Positions 10,601 through 21,756 of a stretch of 40,861 nucleotides of DNA are shown piece after piece; the first letter of the stretch is position 1, and every line of letters begins with the position of its first letter. The notes below the pieces were generated by a model that did no database searches, was not told where the DNA came from, and was given only the letters and a program-made list of their open reading frames with translations. This DNA is from Perkinsus olseni (lineage: Eukaryota; Perkinsozoa; Perkinsida): assembly GCA_013115125.1 (NCBI GenBank), contig JABANN010000305.1, positions 1 to 40,861 on the forward strand, written 5' to 3'. A program made the position numbers and the translations under genes.

Positions 10601-13600
10601 CATCCGCGCGCTGCCGCTTCGTGGCCAACTTATGGAGGCCCGTCAAAACTCGTCCTCCGTCGGCGACATCAGAGTCCGCAATCTCAGAGTCCCGATAGGC
10701 CGCCCTGATTGCCTGTCCAATCTCTCGCACAACCCCTAGGGCTGCAGGCGAGATCTTCACGAGGACCTTATCCTGTACACTTGCATCGATCGCTACCAGC
10801 TTGGAGAAGTCCTCTTCGTCACCTACCTTCTCCCATGACAGAGGTAGCGAAATCGACAGCGTCGCCGAGCCAGCAGGCAAGATGACTTCTTCCGTCAAAG
10901 ACGGCTCAGCATCTGTCTCTTGCTCGCTGCCGATCAGCAGGTCCTCCTCACTCTGCTGCCCGTCGCTTCTCACCGGAGATATCGGTGGCGGCAGACAGAA
11001 GGCCGACACATGAACATCCTTCACAGAAGTGTCTATGCGCACTGTGGAGGTATCTTCCAGCTTGGAGTCTAGCGTGACCACGCCCAAGTTGACAAGCATA
11101 TGGTCGCCATACTCGTAGGATTCCCCAGAGGAGCTCTGCTCCTGCGCATCGAGGTCCATCAAGTCCACAGCATCAGTACCCGAGCCACCGTGTGGATCTC
11201 CGTTCTTCGTTTCTGACACCGCTAGCTCCAGTACCGGGGCCGCTGCCCGTACAGCAATCAAACAGGGCAGCCTCGCCACCTCAGTCGACTCCGCTATGGC
11301 CGCGCCCAAGTCATCGATCTGGTTGATGAGATGCTCCACAGGAGGGGCCTTATCAGCCTTCGTCGCCTCCCTGTACACCCCAGCCAGCTTCTTCACAGCC
11401 TTCACGTCGACTAACAGAGGTCTGATGCGCAGCTGCTGAGCTTGGGCTATCACAGCCGACTGGTACGGCCATGGCGTAGGGTAGAGTCCCCACAGCACTG
11501 ACACGAATGGGGCTGCTTCCTTTGTAGAGGCCTAAAGCAGCGGATTGACGGTTGCCGGGGGCGGGTTCCATGTTCGACTCACTGGTTGCATGGAAGGAGC
11601 TAGGATCTCCTTCTCCGACACTTCCAAGGAGATGGATCGTACGGTCAGCTCTCCAGAGGCGGCCAGCTTCTTGTGGAAGCCTCGCAAGACCGCAACCGAG
11701 CCTGAAGAAAGCGTCCTTGTTGACGGTACTAAGACTTGCACTGACCTCTCATATCTGCTATCCGGCCCACCACGATAGCCTTCGTCCTGTCCTTAGTGTT
11801 CTCAGAATCGAACAGAGACAAACACGAACCTCTGCTGCCTGAGAGAAGCAATCACCCTCTTTTATCCAACACCAGTCCAACCAACCTACCAACGCTGACC
11901 TCCACCAAGCTCTCCTCCCCCTCCATCTTCGGTATCTCCAGCTTGCCTCCGTTCCTCCTAGCAAACTCCAGCAGTCCCAGCTTAACCCTCTCCATCTCGA
12001 CCTCAGGGGCCGGGGCTCCAACCTCCCCTCCGTCAGAGAACAGAGCGTCCGAAGCTTCCATCACAGTCTTCGTGGTCTCTCTAGCATCATCAGGACTCAC
12101 GCCTTCTACTTCGGCAGAGAGCTCCCTCGAGACCTCCGCAACGGTCCTCAAGAAGCCAGGAGTGATATCGGATAACAAGTAGCCACTCTGAATCTCCAGC
12201 CTTCTTCCCCCGTACTGCAGCTCGATGGCCGAGGAGCCCTCCCCTTGCAGTCTTATACAGCCACCGAAGGCCTCATCATCGGTACCATCAGCATGAACCA
12301 GGAAGGCCGCACAAGCTCCCTTCCACTCCGAATCAGCTAGCGTCAACGAGACCTTGTTAACTTCAATCACCAGACCATCAGCCTGTCCGTCAGCACAAAC
12401 CTCGAGGCGGGCTGTGTCGAGGGCCAAGTCGAGGCCGAAGTCGGGCATACTCGGCATAGCGGCGGTGGAGGGCGGCTGCAGCTGCCGTGCCTTCTGCACT
12501 GCTTCTCGTATGCCTAACGAATACAACAATTACAGAGTCATATGATGTAGAACACGCGACGAATGGAGCTCAGGAAGGCCGAGCTGTAACAGCGAGAAGT
12601 GGACTTCTAGTTGAGCCGTGCTGGGCGTCCCTCCCCCCCCCAGACTACCTTTCCTCATGTCCTTCATCGACCCCACTATCTCCTTCACAAGGCCTTTCAC
12701 AGTAGCAAGCGTGCCATTGACAAACCTCAAACACGCAGGAGTCAGCCGCAGACACAATGCTGATGCCACCTCCACTTTAACATGCAGCGGATGCCTCTGC
12801 ACTACTACATGGACCTCGCTTGGATCCAGGAACTGAGTACAGCCAAAGCCGCCCGCAATGACGACCGAGTTGTCACTAGTGCTAAGACGGTACTCCTCGC
12901 CGTCCTCGCTAGTGACCTGCACTCTGCCCAGGATACACGTGAGCTCATCCGACTCCTCCGCTGGCTTGATGTGGACTATCGGGGCCATCACATCCACCTT
13001 CAGATTCACCAACCGCGTGGCTGTCCGTTGTGATGCTGATTGCAGAAGGTCAGTGAGGTCCGTCATGTCTAGCTGGGAGGCTCTCTCCTGAATCTCCGTG
13101 ATAGCCGATATCCTGGCCTCCTTGTACTCAGTAGCAAACTGTGCTGCCGATGTAGCGAACTTCCTTAACGTCTCCGGCTCGATCCAGGCAACAAGAGCAT
13201 CAGAAGTGACAGACACAGTGGCCTCGTAAGGGTCCAGGATCCCCTTACCGCTAGACTTGGACCGCGTGAAGCTAATCTCCACTGACGGGCCATCAGGCCT
13301 CGAGTCAAAGCTCAGGAGATGCTTCCCAAAGCCCTCTACTTGTATATCATCCACGCCACCGTCCACAGCAAACTCCTGCGGGGAAGACAGGTTGGGTACT
13401 ACCACATTGAAGAACAGCCTGCCCAGTCCGAAGTTCAACGCTGGTGGTGTGTCGTCATCCCGTTCGTGCTGGAGGCAATCTACCGTGACGTTGCTGAGCT
13501 CGAAGCTCCAAGTTACGCTCCGCTGCATCTTCCGGCCGGTGTCCAACCCCTTGGCAGCATTACCAACGACCTTATCGACCTCGTCCTTGCCCGCCCAAGA

Positions 13601-14756
13601 TGCAAACCATGAAGTGACCTGAGCCTTCTCCTTCTCAGCGTCCTCCTTCAGTCTCAAACCTCTCTCGTAGCGCCATCTCGCCAGGTCTATCGCGGGCACC
13701 AATGCCTCAATATTATCAATACGCTCCGACTCCTTCGAGGCGTTGACGAGTAGTGCTTGATACTCCGCCTTGAGGACGTCCTTGTCCCCCTCCTTTACGT
13801 CTGACGACAGAGCCTGTCGGACTAACTTCCCTTCCGCATGCAACGTCCTGTTCACTTTGAGGAGCACATTCGCCCGTTCCCTGTCCATCGTGACCCTCCC
13901 TCCATTAACACTAAGAGAGCAGTGCATAGCTCTGTTCTGCTGTGTGCTGCTGATCAATAGGGTAGCATCCAAAGGCTCGGCTTGCAAAGGCATCTTGGGG
14001 GACTCTCCAACGTCAATACTGAGCTTACTAAGCTCGCATCGCTTGTACCACTCCCCTGCTACGGCCGTCTTCTCGCCCACCTTCCAATCCTTGTTGCATG
14101 ACAGTACCGACGCTTCGCCGAGGGATACGGTTATCACGGAGTCGTTAACACGGAAGGAGACACAAACGTCCTTAATTGATATCTGAAAGATCCTCGAGAT
14201 TCTTCGACACGTAGAGGACTAGCGTGGGCACTACCTGTATGCTATTGATCATAGCCGTGAGTAGTGTCCCCGTGAAGCTGCCGACCTCCTCCGAGTCCAG
14301 CTGTCTCTTCAGCTCCATCGCCCGGACAAGATTCTCTATAAGCTCCCTTTTATCCTGTAGAAGTGCCGCTCTCAGCGCCTCCAGACTGCCGCCGGCCTTC
14401 TCCAGCCTCTCAGCGAACCCCAAGGAGCTGAGCTCGATCCTGACCTTCTCAACCTCTACTGTGGTGTTAGCAGACAGCAGAGTACTCCACGGTACTCTTA
14501 TACGTATCCGACCAACGCTACCCTCGGTAAGGTTAGCCGACCGCAAGTATTTACTAAGCGCTGCCGCGTTCAACCTAGCATTGGCAATGGTCATCTCGCC
14601 CTTCCAAAGATCGTGTTCTATCTTGGCCTGACCATCCTGCAGGCCATCGATGTACCGTGACAGCCACCCTACGATGAAATTCTGTAGGGACGACCGACGT
14701 ACAGGCACCACCTTTCCGCCACCATTAGTTGACATCAATAAAAAATACAACGACAA
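4652..14756 (-). CDS. VPS13-family bridge-like lipid transfer protein (about 2,887 aa, 27 exons)
   Basis: VPS13 proteins form long hydrophobic grooves that move phospholipids at membrane contact sites. The N-terminus has the chorein pattern (LQNFIVGWLSRYIDGLQDGQ, then WKGEMTIANARLNAAAL and a SIKDVCVSF block). The C-terminal half has VPS13-type beta repeats and ends shortly after PASGLSKILSDEYKKVIV. I placed exons at 14756-14235, 14182-12556, 12513-11856, 11745-11583, 11531-9782, 9728-9427, 9377-8890, 8843-8517, 8472-8256, 8205-8050, 7997-7839, 7792-7647, 7578-7315, 7284-7122, 7073-6936, 6878-6762, 6701-6621, 6561-6472, 6428-6147, 6055-5949, 5881-5806, 5754-5608, 5555-5386, 5329-5240, 5192-5044, 4988-4802 and 4739-4652. 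Phases agree throughout, but the 11856-11745 junction and the 30-nt intron at 7314-7285 are uncertain. No PH domain is seen at the end. ATGs at 14756 or 14735 can both serve as start. Confidence 0.87.
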
Positions 14757-15419
14757 TCAACTGAGAAAGCCAATCTCGCCTCTCCTAGAATCCGCAACAA
14801 CTCCACGGCACTTCTCAAGACAGGCAATCTCTCAACCACCGGCCGTCACCGATCGAAATTTCGGGGCCCGCTCTCATGTGGCTGATCCCGGGTAGACACC
14901 CGCCGCAGCGTCATCCGCATGACCTACGAGCGCTCAAATAATGCTGCCCGGCCTCACAAAGTCCTAAACTGCTTCAGTCGCGGAGATTCGACCGTTAATA
15001 ATAAGGACAATCTAGCCGTACCAACCTTTATATAAGCACTGTACAACGCAATAGAGGGGGTACGCTGGACGACAACATTAGGAGTAAATGGTCATGTGAA
15101 CGCGGGCCCTCACCGAGCGTTCTTTCCGCGACCCGTAGCGTAGCGAAGAGAACGATCCCATGCAGGCCAAGCATCGAGCTCCCCTATCCGGCTCATATTC
15201 TTGCGAGGTGGCGGTACTACACCTCGGAGTTGCTCTACCTCCGACTGGCGCAAGTGCTGAGCAGGGAGTCACGTTCACTGAAGCGACTCAGATGGAGCGT
15301 ACATTCAACAGGTTGGGAAGACTGCCTTCTCTAGCCTCCCTCCGCACGCGGGAACGTCGCTTCCGAGCCTGGTCGTACGCGTAAGGATTGCTAGGTGCCA
15401 ATGACTTGCCGTCCGTGCC
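14757..15419. other. Intergenic region upstream of the VPS13-like gene
   Basis: No convincing gene. It should hold the promoter of the minus-strand VPS13-like gene and the 3' flank of the minus-strand gene at 15420. A 74-aa plus-strand reading frame (15160-15384) has no recognisable features. No TATA box or other named element can be called with confidence. Confidence 0.4.
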
Positions 15420-15797
15420 TTATAAGACGCCAACATTCCATGCTACAAGTAGAGGGTCATTACGAGCGTTAGACGTGTCCACCAATACGGCTCGCCCATC
15501 GTCGGAAATTCTGAAACAGCTAACGCTGAGCGACTTCGGCTCCTGAGCTTTGAACGTGCAATCGAAGCCTTTGCCGCCGTTAGCGAACCTGCAGGGGGGG
15601 GGGGGTAGTTTCGCTATTACCAACGAGGAGATGCGTCAAAAGAAGCCACGGTCGCGGCTCCATGTCCTCTACTACCACTCTCCCCCCTTCATCGAGGGAT
15701 TCACCCGAGGCTCGCTGAACTGCCTCTTCAGGTCCTTTGCAATGACCTCGGCGAAGATGATCCCACCAAGGTTGGACAATACATTTACATTAGACAT
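15420..15797 (-). CDS. Two-exon unknown protein (96 aa)
   Basis: Exons 15797-15676 and 15588-15420 flank an 87-nt GT-AG intron whose 3' end is a pure run of 12 pyrimidines followed by CTGCAG. The frame closes to 96 residues starting MSNVNVLSNLGGIIFAEVIA and ending in WNVGVL. The second exon reads as a compact soluble fold with alternating hydrophobic residues (KSLSVSCFRISDDGRAVLVD). I do not recognise the family. The length, good start context and clean splice make a real small gene likely. Confidence 0.6.
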
Positions 15798-15929
15798 GGA
15801 TACAAAAAAATAAGGGGAAAGAGAACACTACTAGTGTTACACTAGCACCACAGCAGGAGAATCCACTCCTCTGAGTGGGGAACCCGAGCCGCCTAGCGTC
15901 GATAAATGAGGAGGGCACTGATGACCAAC

Positions 15930-16685
15930 TCATGCAGCAGTATATGTCTCCTCCCGGAAGTGGCTCTCAGCGGCCTTTGCCAATACGCGGCATGAGGCAA
16001 CAAGGGAACTGGCACGACAACACCAAGCGATGATGAGACTGATTGAAGCCCTTTCCCACACTACCAAGAATTCCCATGTGAAGCTGTTTCCGTTGATCAC
16101 AGCAGCTTCTCCTGCTGGAAATGCTGCATCCTCACCCTCCCGATCGACCTCTGGGCATTCATCGTGTGCACTACTATCACGTTGAAGGCCCTTCGCCTGA
16201 TGGTAGGGAGTGATCAATCGCTTCGGCGAGTCCTCATAAGTCGCACCAGCCATGTTCCAGAACACGGGAAGGTCTACCGGCCGAAAAGGCCCATCTGACA
16301 AAGATCTCCGTCGCAAAGTGGGCCCAAAAAAGCCTATAAATCTCCTCACTACAGCAATCATTGCTGTATTTGCCTCACTTTCTAGCGTCCTCCTAGCTAG
16401 CTTGCCCTTCTGTGCTTGAAATCGTCGAGAACTCTCCCGGCATACCGCCTGGGCTTCCTTCCGTGGAGGGTCGTAGTCGTACACTGCATCAGTAGCAGCC
16501 TGAATGGGTGAGAGTACGAGGATGGGATATTATGATATTAGACCGACCGTCCGAGGATGGTTCTCGTACACAGTGCCCTCCTCAGTATCGAAGGACGATG
16601 AGAGCACGATTACCGATAGGAGAAAGGATGGCTGAGCAAAGTCCACAGCATCGCCCAGCAAAGTCCACGCCGAGGGGCGTCTCAT
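15930..16685 (-). CDS. Two-exon unknown protein with hydrophobic segments (235 aa)
   Basis: Exon 1 (16685-16548) starts MRRPSAWTLLGDAVDFAQ and contains a hydrophobic stretch PSFLLSVIVLSS. A 48-nt intron (16547-16500, ending in CCCATTCAG) joins it in frame to exon 2 (16499-15930). The second exon starts AATDAVYDYDPPRKEAQ, has a basic region, and near its end carries another hydrophobic segment (FTWEFLVVWERASISLIIAW) followed by cysteines. It could be a small membrane protein with one or two helices. The family is not recognised. The intron is needed because the exon 2 frame has no ATG near its start, and both exon frames close with it. Confidence 0.6.
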
Positions 16686-17207
16686 TAACTAACGTAGTTT
16701 ACCAAACAGACTGCCGATGAGTTGCGCGATGTGCTTGAGGAGACGCAAGATTCCGATAGAACTCAAGATTCGACTCACGTGGATTAGAGAATCGACTCGG
16801 CGTCGAACGAGGGACTAGTAAGAGTGAGGACACTGATCGGCATTTCGTTAACGTGGGGGCGTGCGTACAGCATGGGCGGCAGCCCGTAAGCCGGGTAATA
16901 AGGTTTGAATTGAATTGCTCACTGTATCGCTCCGAGCAGCAGCGGGTAATTCCCAAAATCCAAGGAGGCACTTTCGGGGATCGTGTTGCCCACGGTAATA
17001 GTTCCGGGATCGGGTTGCCCTGTCGGGTTTCGGGAGGGGTTTCTGGTTTCCCGTTCCTACCTTCACCCGCAGTTCAGGGTTTTTTTCTGTTGATTTTGCC
17101 TCCCTGCCGCACGCGCTTCCTTGGATTTTGTACTTCACCCGAACAGCTACTCTTAGTGGCTGTCGCCATTGAGAAAGGATTCCAGTTCGATGTGTTAACC
17201 CTCTCCT
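16686..17207. other. Region without a supported gene
   Basis: A plus-strand reading frame at 16853-17248 has no domain and a composition unlike the neighbouring genes. I see no matched splice sites joining it to anything. The stretch lies between two minus-strand coding regions and probably contains a promoter for the gene starting at 16685. Confidence 0.35.
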
Positions 17208-18077
17208 CTACTTCTCCATGTCATTCCAACCCCGGTGCAAGAGCTTAGGGAACCTTTTGAGTGACTGTTCTTCTAGTCCCAACCTCTCCGAAATACGGTA
17301 ATACCCAAGGGCACACAAAGGCGTCGTCGACTTGACCGACGCTTGTGCGATAGGACGCTGTACAGTAAGGAACAGCAGGGGCTGCTGCAGCAGAAGGCAG
17401 CATCGGCCGACTTCAACCGAATCATCAGACGCCACTGTGCCGTCTCTGACCGCAACCAGAAGGTTATGATAGTAGGTGGTATTGAACGCTCGACACTTCT
17501 TATCTCGGCTGCCGTGTAGGTAGCTGTGACCATGAGCATGCAGCCAGGAAGTGTGGACTATCGAGAAACACCAGTGGATGAGTTGCAGGTGCCACGAATT
17601 CACCGAGTTCACGTTCTCTTGGTGCTCACTCGGTCAACCTCGTCTCCTCCAGCATACCCGGTTGCCGTCAATCGTGAGATCTATTCGAGGATTCCTCCTA
17701 GATAGCATAGACCATGGAGTTCAACGTATCGTACTACGTACGATGCTCCTGGCAGATCTTGAACTGTTGTCAGTGGAAGCTTTCCACTGGCGGACTTTGC
17801 TAACCTGTGGTGGTTCCATCAGGTGCCGGAGTATCAGCATGAGATATCGAGGATCGCTAAAGTCCAAACTGACTTGACCGCGATACGTCGTAGAATAGCC
17901 CAGTAGGTCCTCATGTTTGCCCCGAACGAGAGCTTGTGGACCAGCCGTTATTACCTTCGATACCGTTTCACTCAGACTAACTGCGGATGAGAAAAGCCGG
18001 TATGAGCCTCTCCTAGACCAGAATCCAAAGACGAGAAAGTGAGTTACTTCTTCCGCTCCACTCGATAAGATGACCAC
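17208..18077 (-). CDS. Probable minus-strand gene, unknown, exons not resolved
   Basis: Two long minus-strand frames carry protein-like sequence: 18077-17721 (with YSTTYRGQVSLDFSDPRYLM and ILRHLMEPPQ) and 17612-17208 (with SWHLQLIHWCFSIVHTSWLH and ending HRGWNDMEK). A third frame between them (about 17750-17665, DLPGASYVVRYVELHG) also looks coding. Intron-like GT-AG pairs exist (for example starting at GTTAGC near 17806), but I could not find a combination that closes the frame across all three pieces. I do not recognise the family. It may be one gene with several introns or a gene with a sequencing or assembly flaw. Confidence 0.35.
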
Positions 18078-18127
18078 TGTCCCGGACAGATGACCACTGC
18101 ATCAACAGTCGCGTCGACAGTGACCGC

Positions 18128-18515
18128 ATGTATCCTGCCCCCGCCGTACTCCGTGAGCTCACCGTCATGGATTCCCGTCTCAGACGCTCGCTGAGTGTAT
18201 CTAGCCTCCCCGGTCCCGGCGTCAGCTCCTTCGACACCTGGTTTGGAAACTACGGGAGGTACACCCAATTTCACTTAGTGATTGTCCCTCTCTATTACTG
18301 CGCGTCTCTCCAGGCCCAAGCGCAAGTCCAACGTCCACGAAAAATATCTCAGCTACGTGCCGCCCAAGGCTAATACGATAGTGCGAGGTAGATCTTGCTG
18401 TTGGTCACTGTCCCACATGTTCCTCGCAGGAGCTAGTACTCGAAACGGGAGTCTGGTGTTTGATACCACTCGGAGTTCAGCGTTGCCCCTCAGGAAGGGC
18501 CTCTTAATCGCATGA
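18128..18515 (+). CDS. Three-exon small protein, unknown (96 aa)
   Basis: Exons 18128-18258, 18314-18387 and 18430-18515 are joined by introns of 55 nt (ending CTCTCCAG) and 42 nt (ending CTCGCAG). The frame closes to 96 residues. The product is basic and serine-rich at the N-terminus (RLRRSLSVSSLPGPGVSS), followed by a conserved-looking block around SFDTWFGNYGRPKRKSNV and YLSYVPPKAN, and an arginine-rich end. No membrane helix or signal peptide is seen. Translation could start at the ATG at 18128 or at an in-frame ATG at 18167. The family is not recognised. Confidence 0.6.
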
Positions 18516-18697
18516 GGACTTCAGTCCGCCCCTCTTGCCATCATTACTCTGGTGTCCACTATGAGCACAGTTATGTCGCGTTCCTGTCCCCAAATCATGA
18601 CCTCCACCTACTCGAAGGCTGAGACAACTTCGGCTTAGTCACGCGCAAATATTCTCTGATAATCTTAGTGGTCCGCATTAGCTTTAGTCACCCCGGA

Positions 18698-19154
18698 TCA
18701 CTTAGTGATGAGGGAACTAGGAAAGCGTTTTGCGATATGCTCGCCTTTATTGTCTCGTACCCGAACAGTGATACAGTGTGTAGCGTTGTCGTTGGCACTT
18801 GCCTGGAAGGGTATCTCTCCGCCATTCGCCTGCCTCACATTCGTTAACGCACAGCCGTAGTCAGGAATGACCGGCCCATCACGTCCTACGTCTCTGGCTT
18901 CAAAAGGCAAGGGTTCGCGAGGCAGCAATGGGCGCTCACAATCATCCGCCTCCTCAGCTAGGGGTGTTCGGAGGGGTGGCTTGGCTACACAGAACCCCAG
19001 TCTGAAGCGGTACTTCATCATGGACCAACGCTGTATCATCAGGGCTGATCAGATTGGCATTGGCAGGGTCCTTGACCAGACGCTCCAATTCTCCCTTCTC
19101 CCATGCAAGACCGTATTCGACTCGGTCGAGCAGGAGCGCGCGTACGGACTGCAT
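18698..19154 (-). CDS. Probable two-exon unknown protein
   Basis: The minus strand starts at an ATG at 19154 (MQSVRALLLDRVEYGLAWEK, a helical N-terminus) and passes into a second frame that ends at 18698 with the block VIPDYGCALTNVRQANGGEI followed by NATHCITVRVRDNKGEHIAK. A short GT-AG segment (GTTGGTCC...GCTTCAG, 28 nt, near 19040-19015) would join them in frame. That is shorter than the usual introns here, so the joint is uncertain. The family is unknown. The start lies 82 bp from the start of the divergent RPGRIP1-like gene, so the two probably share a promoter region. Confidence 0.5.
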
Positions 19155-19236
19155 TGATGAGGGTCATACATCAGACGATCACCTTACAGGGACGTGCCCC
19201 TCTCCTCGCCATCCGTCCACTGATGCTGAGCTTGAG

Positions 19237-21756
19237 ATGCGGTCCCGCATAGAAAGCCTTGAGGAGGAGCTGGCCGCGATCCGAGGCAGTAGGCGACGAC
19301 AGAGGCCGACTTCGCTGACTAGACAGTCCTTCCCACAGGCGTACCAGCCCCATCACGGATCGGCCCAGCTCCAGGCAGGTGGGGCTGCTACGAGAATTCC
19401 GAGTCACCGCTCCATTCACTGCCATTCAGCTCGCGGGTAAAAGCGGACGCAAGTCCCCGAACGCCATTGTGGTCGAGCGAAGAAGTGACAGTGTTGAGAG
19501 AAGTACAAGCAGCGGTCACTGAGGCTGTCGTATCAGCCGCCCTTGCCCGTCATAGAAGTTAGAGGAGTCCGAGGCCCGTCGGCGAGAGCTTCATGCTGAG
19601 ATAACGGAAATCGCCAAGTCCTCATTTGGACAACAGGCAGGAGACTGTGCTCCTCCGGCCCTCAGTGCTGCCTCACTCATATCAGGGAGAGTCCCGCGCG
19701 GCCCTCCAGAGGCGCGTAGCTGAGCTGGAGGAGGAGCTAGAGAGGACTAGAGAGGAGCTTGGCTCCGAGAAGCAGCGGGCTGACAAAATGATGGCTGAGC
19801 TGCAGCAGAGGGGTCGGGGGGCACAAGAGTCGGAGCAACGCGTGGGCTAGCCCGCAACCCCTGTTGTCGAGGCGACAAAGGCCCTGTAGGTTCTGTTGTT
19901 GACAGAGGAGAACAATAGAATGCGGTCTGAAGCGGACACCTACAGTGCTCAAGCCATGGCGCTGGAGTCTCGGTGATGATGACCGTTCCAGCGGTGATGT
20001 ACAGTGATGTCACACCGATAGGCTGAGCTTCCTTATGCCCAGTCTGACGGACGACGACAAGCAGCAGCTCAGGCAGGTCATATCCGGGCTCATCAACAAC
20101 AGGTGGGACGCCCCAGATTGTTGCGTGCGGGAGGTGTCCATCCATAAGGCCTGCAGCCTTCGCTACTATCGGTTCCGAGATACCTATGTCAAGCACGGCC
20201 GGGGAAGAAGGTGACGTCCTTCGGAGAGGTCCTCGGTGCAGGGTCGCTGCTGCAGGGACTGCTGGTGGACTCACAGTGAACTCCCTCTCTCGTATGGTGG
20301 ACACTCTCCGTAGTGAGAAGTCTGATTTAGTTGATGAGATACAGAGCCTTCGGAAGATGCTACAGATAGAGGCTGGTGAGGGAGTGGTAGTGGACTCAGG
20401 CCGGTGAGGTCGACGCTTGCTGTAGGCATGTCAGAAGATATGCGCAAGCTGATGGAAGCGAACTCAGCCGAATCTCGGCGGAGGGTGGCTGAGCTCATCA
20501 AGGTAAGCGTCCGGTTGAGCAAGTGCCATTCGATCTGCCCTCGCGGTCAGGAGCGTGACAAGTGGCAGCGCCTCGCCGCCAATCGAGACCTCCAGACGAA
20601 GCAGCTTCAGAAGAAGCTAGTAGAGTCTCGAAAGTAGTGCCAAGCAGCTTGCTGTTCGAGGACCAATAACGCCCCTGCAGGAGCCACATCCCGGCCTCCA
20701 TCAGCGAGGGCCGCCGCACTGCTGTTAGTGCTGGCAGCGACGGTGGCTTCTCCGACCTCAGTGGGATACCGGACCTCAGCCTCAACAGCCTCGACGTTAT
20801 CCTTAGCAAGGGTACTCTAGATGAAGCAATGATTCATAGCATGGGTGAGAGCGCATCGACCTCCGCCGTACAGCTTCGCTGTGCAAGGGTTTCCGATTGG
20901 GCAAGGACACTCGGAGACGTTGATGTCGGTTGTTCTCGTGAGCTTCTACGACTTCGACCTTTGCGTGTCCGATGCAGCGGCTGGGCTGAACCCCAAGTAA
21001 AGAGCACGGTGGTCGCCGGGGATCTTGCTGTCGTTATTATTATCAGCTATCGTACCACACTGTCATTTCCTGGCCTTGACATGATCAACGATAACAACTT
21101 ATGGCGTGTGCTGGAAACACAAGGTATGAGTAGTATCACGCCTAGAATGACAAAGGACGGTGGCGTCAGGCCTGAGGATGGAGCTGGAGGCCTTCCAGGT
21201 TGGGGCCACAGCCACAGCAGGAGGAGCTGTCATCGGCACTTCTCATGTCGGAGGACGGCGCTCAGTACTGCCGGCTGACTTCCTTCATCAGATAAGTCTG
21301 AGTGAAGTGTTACAGCGGAGCGAAGATCCCAACCCAACGATAACCGGGGAAGCTGTCTTCGCTGTTGCGGGCCCCTCCGGCGATGTCTCTGAGACCGTTG
21401 GAACTGTCAGGTCTCTCCCGGCAACCCCTCGCTGCGCTACCAACACTACATCAGGTACAAGATACGTTTCCGGCACCCCATTGTGGATCACTATGACCAG
21501 TGGAGACTTCGGAAAGCAACAGAAGATCTCGGTAGGCGACTCTGCAGGAATACTGTCGATCCCACCTTCGATATGTATATCAGTAGGTGATGGCACTGAG
21601 GCAGATCGGTCGTCGTGGACAAGTGCAGAGTTGCGGGCAAATGCCGAAGACCGACAGACCAGACCAGCGGTCCAGGAGTTGACCAGCTCCTGTTCTCCGC
21701 GTTCGAGTATTAAAACAACGCCATTACCGCCTCTCTCTTCCATAGTGCCTTCTTAG
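19237..21756 (+). CDS. RPGRIP1-like ciliary protein (coiled coils plus C2 domain)
   Basis: The first half codes long heptad helices: IESLEEELAAIR, LREVQAA then LEESEARRRELHAEITEIAK, RRVAELEEELERTREELG, and MEANSAESRRRVAELIK spliced through a 47-nt intron to ERDKWQRLAANRDLQ. Near 20900-21290 is a C2 domain with the hallmark FYDF motif (MSVVLVSFYDFDLCVSDAAA, then GLNPNYRTTLSF after a short intron, then GLRMELEAFQVGA). This is the RPGRIP1/RPGRIP1L arrangement. Known members sit at the flagellar transition zone and gate entry to the cilium. The end (YIRYKIRFRHPIVDHYDQW and onward) also fits the region after the C2. Several exon joints between 19280 and 20700, and one near 21400, are not resolved. 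The ATG at 19237 is the first usable start. Confidence 0.75.

Noticed and set aside
11545-14631. Several plus-strand frames of 60-140 codons across 4700-14700
   Set aside because: They run antisense through VPS13 exons, are serine/arginine-rich shadows of its codon bias, and lack starts, domains and splice partners.
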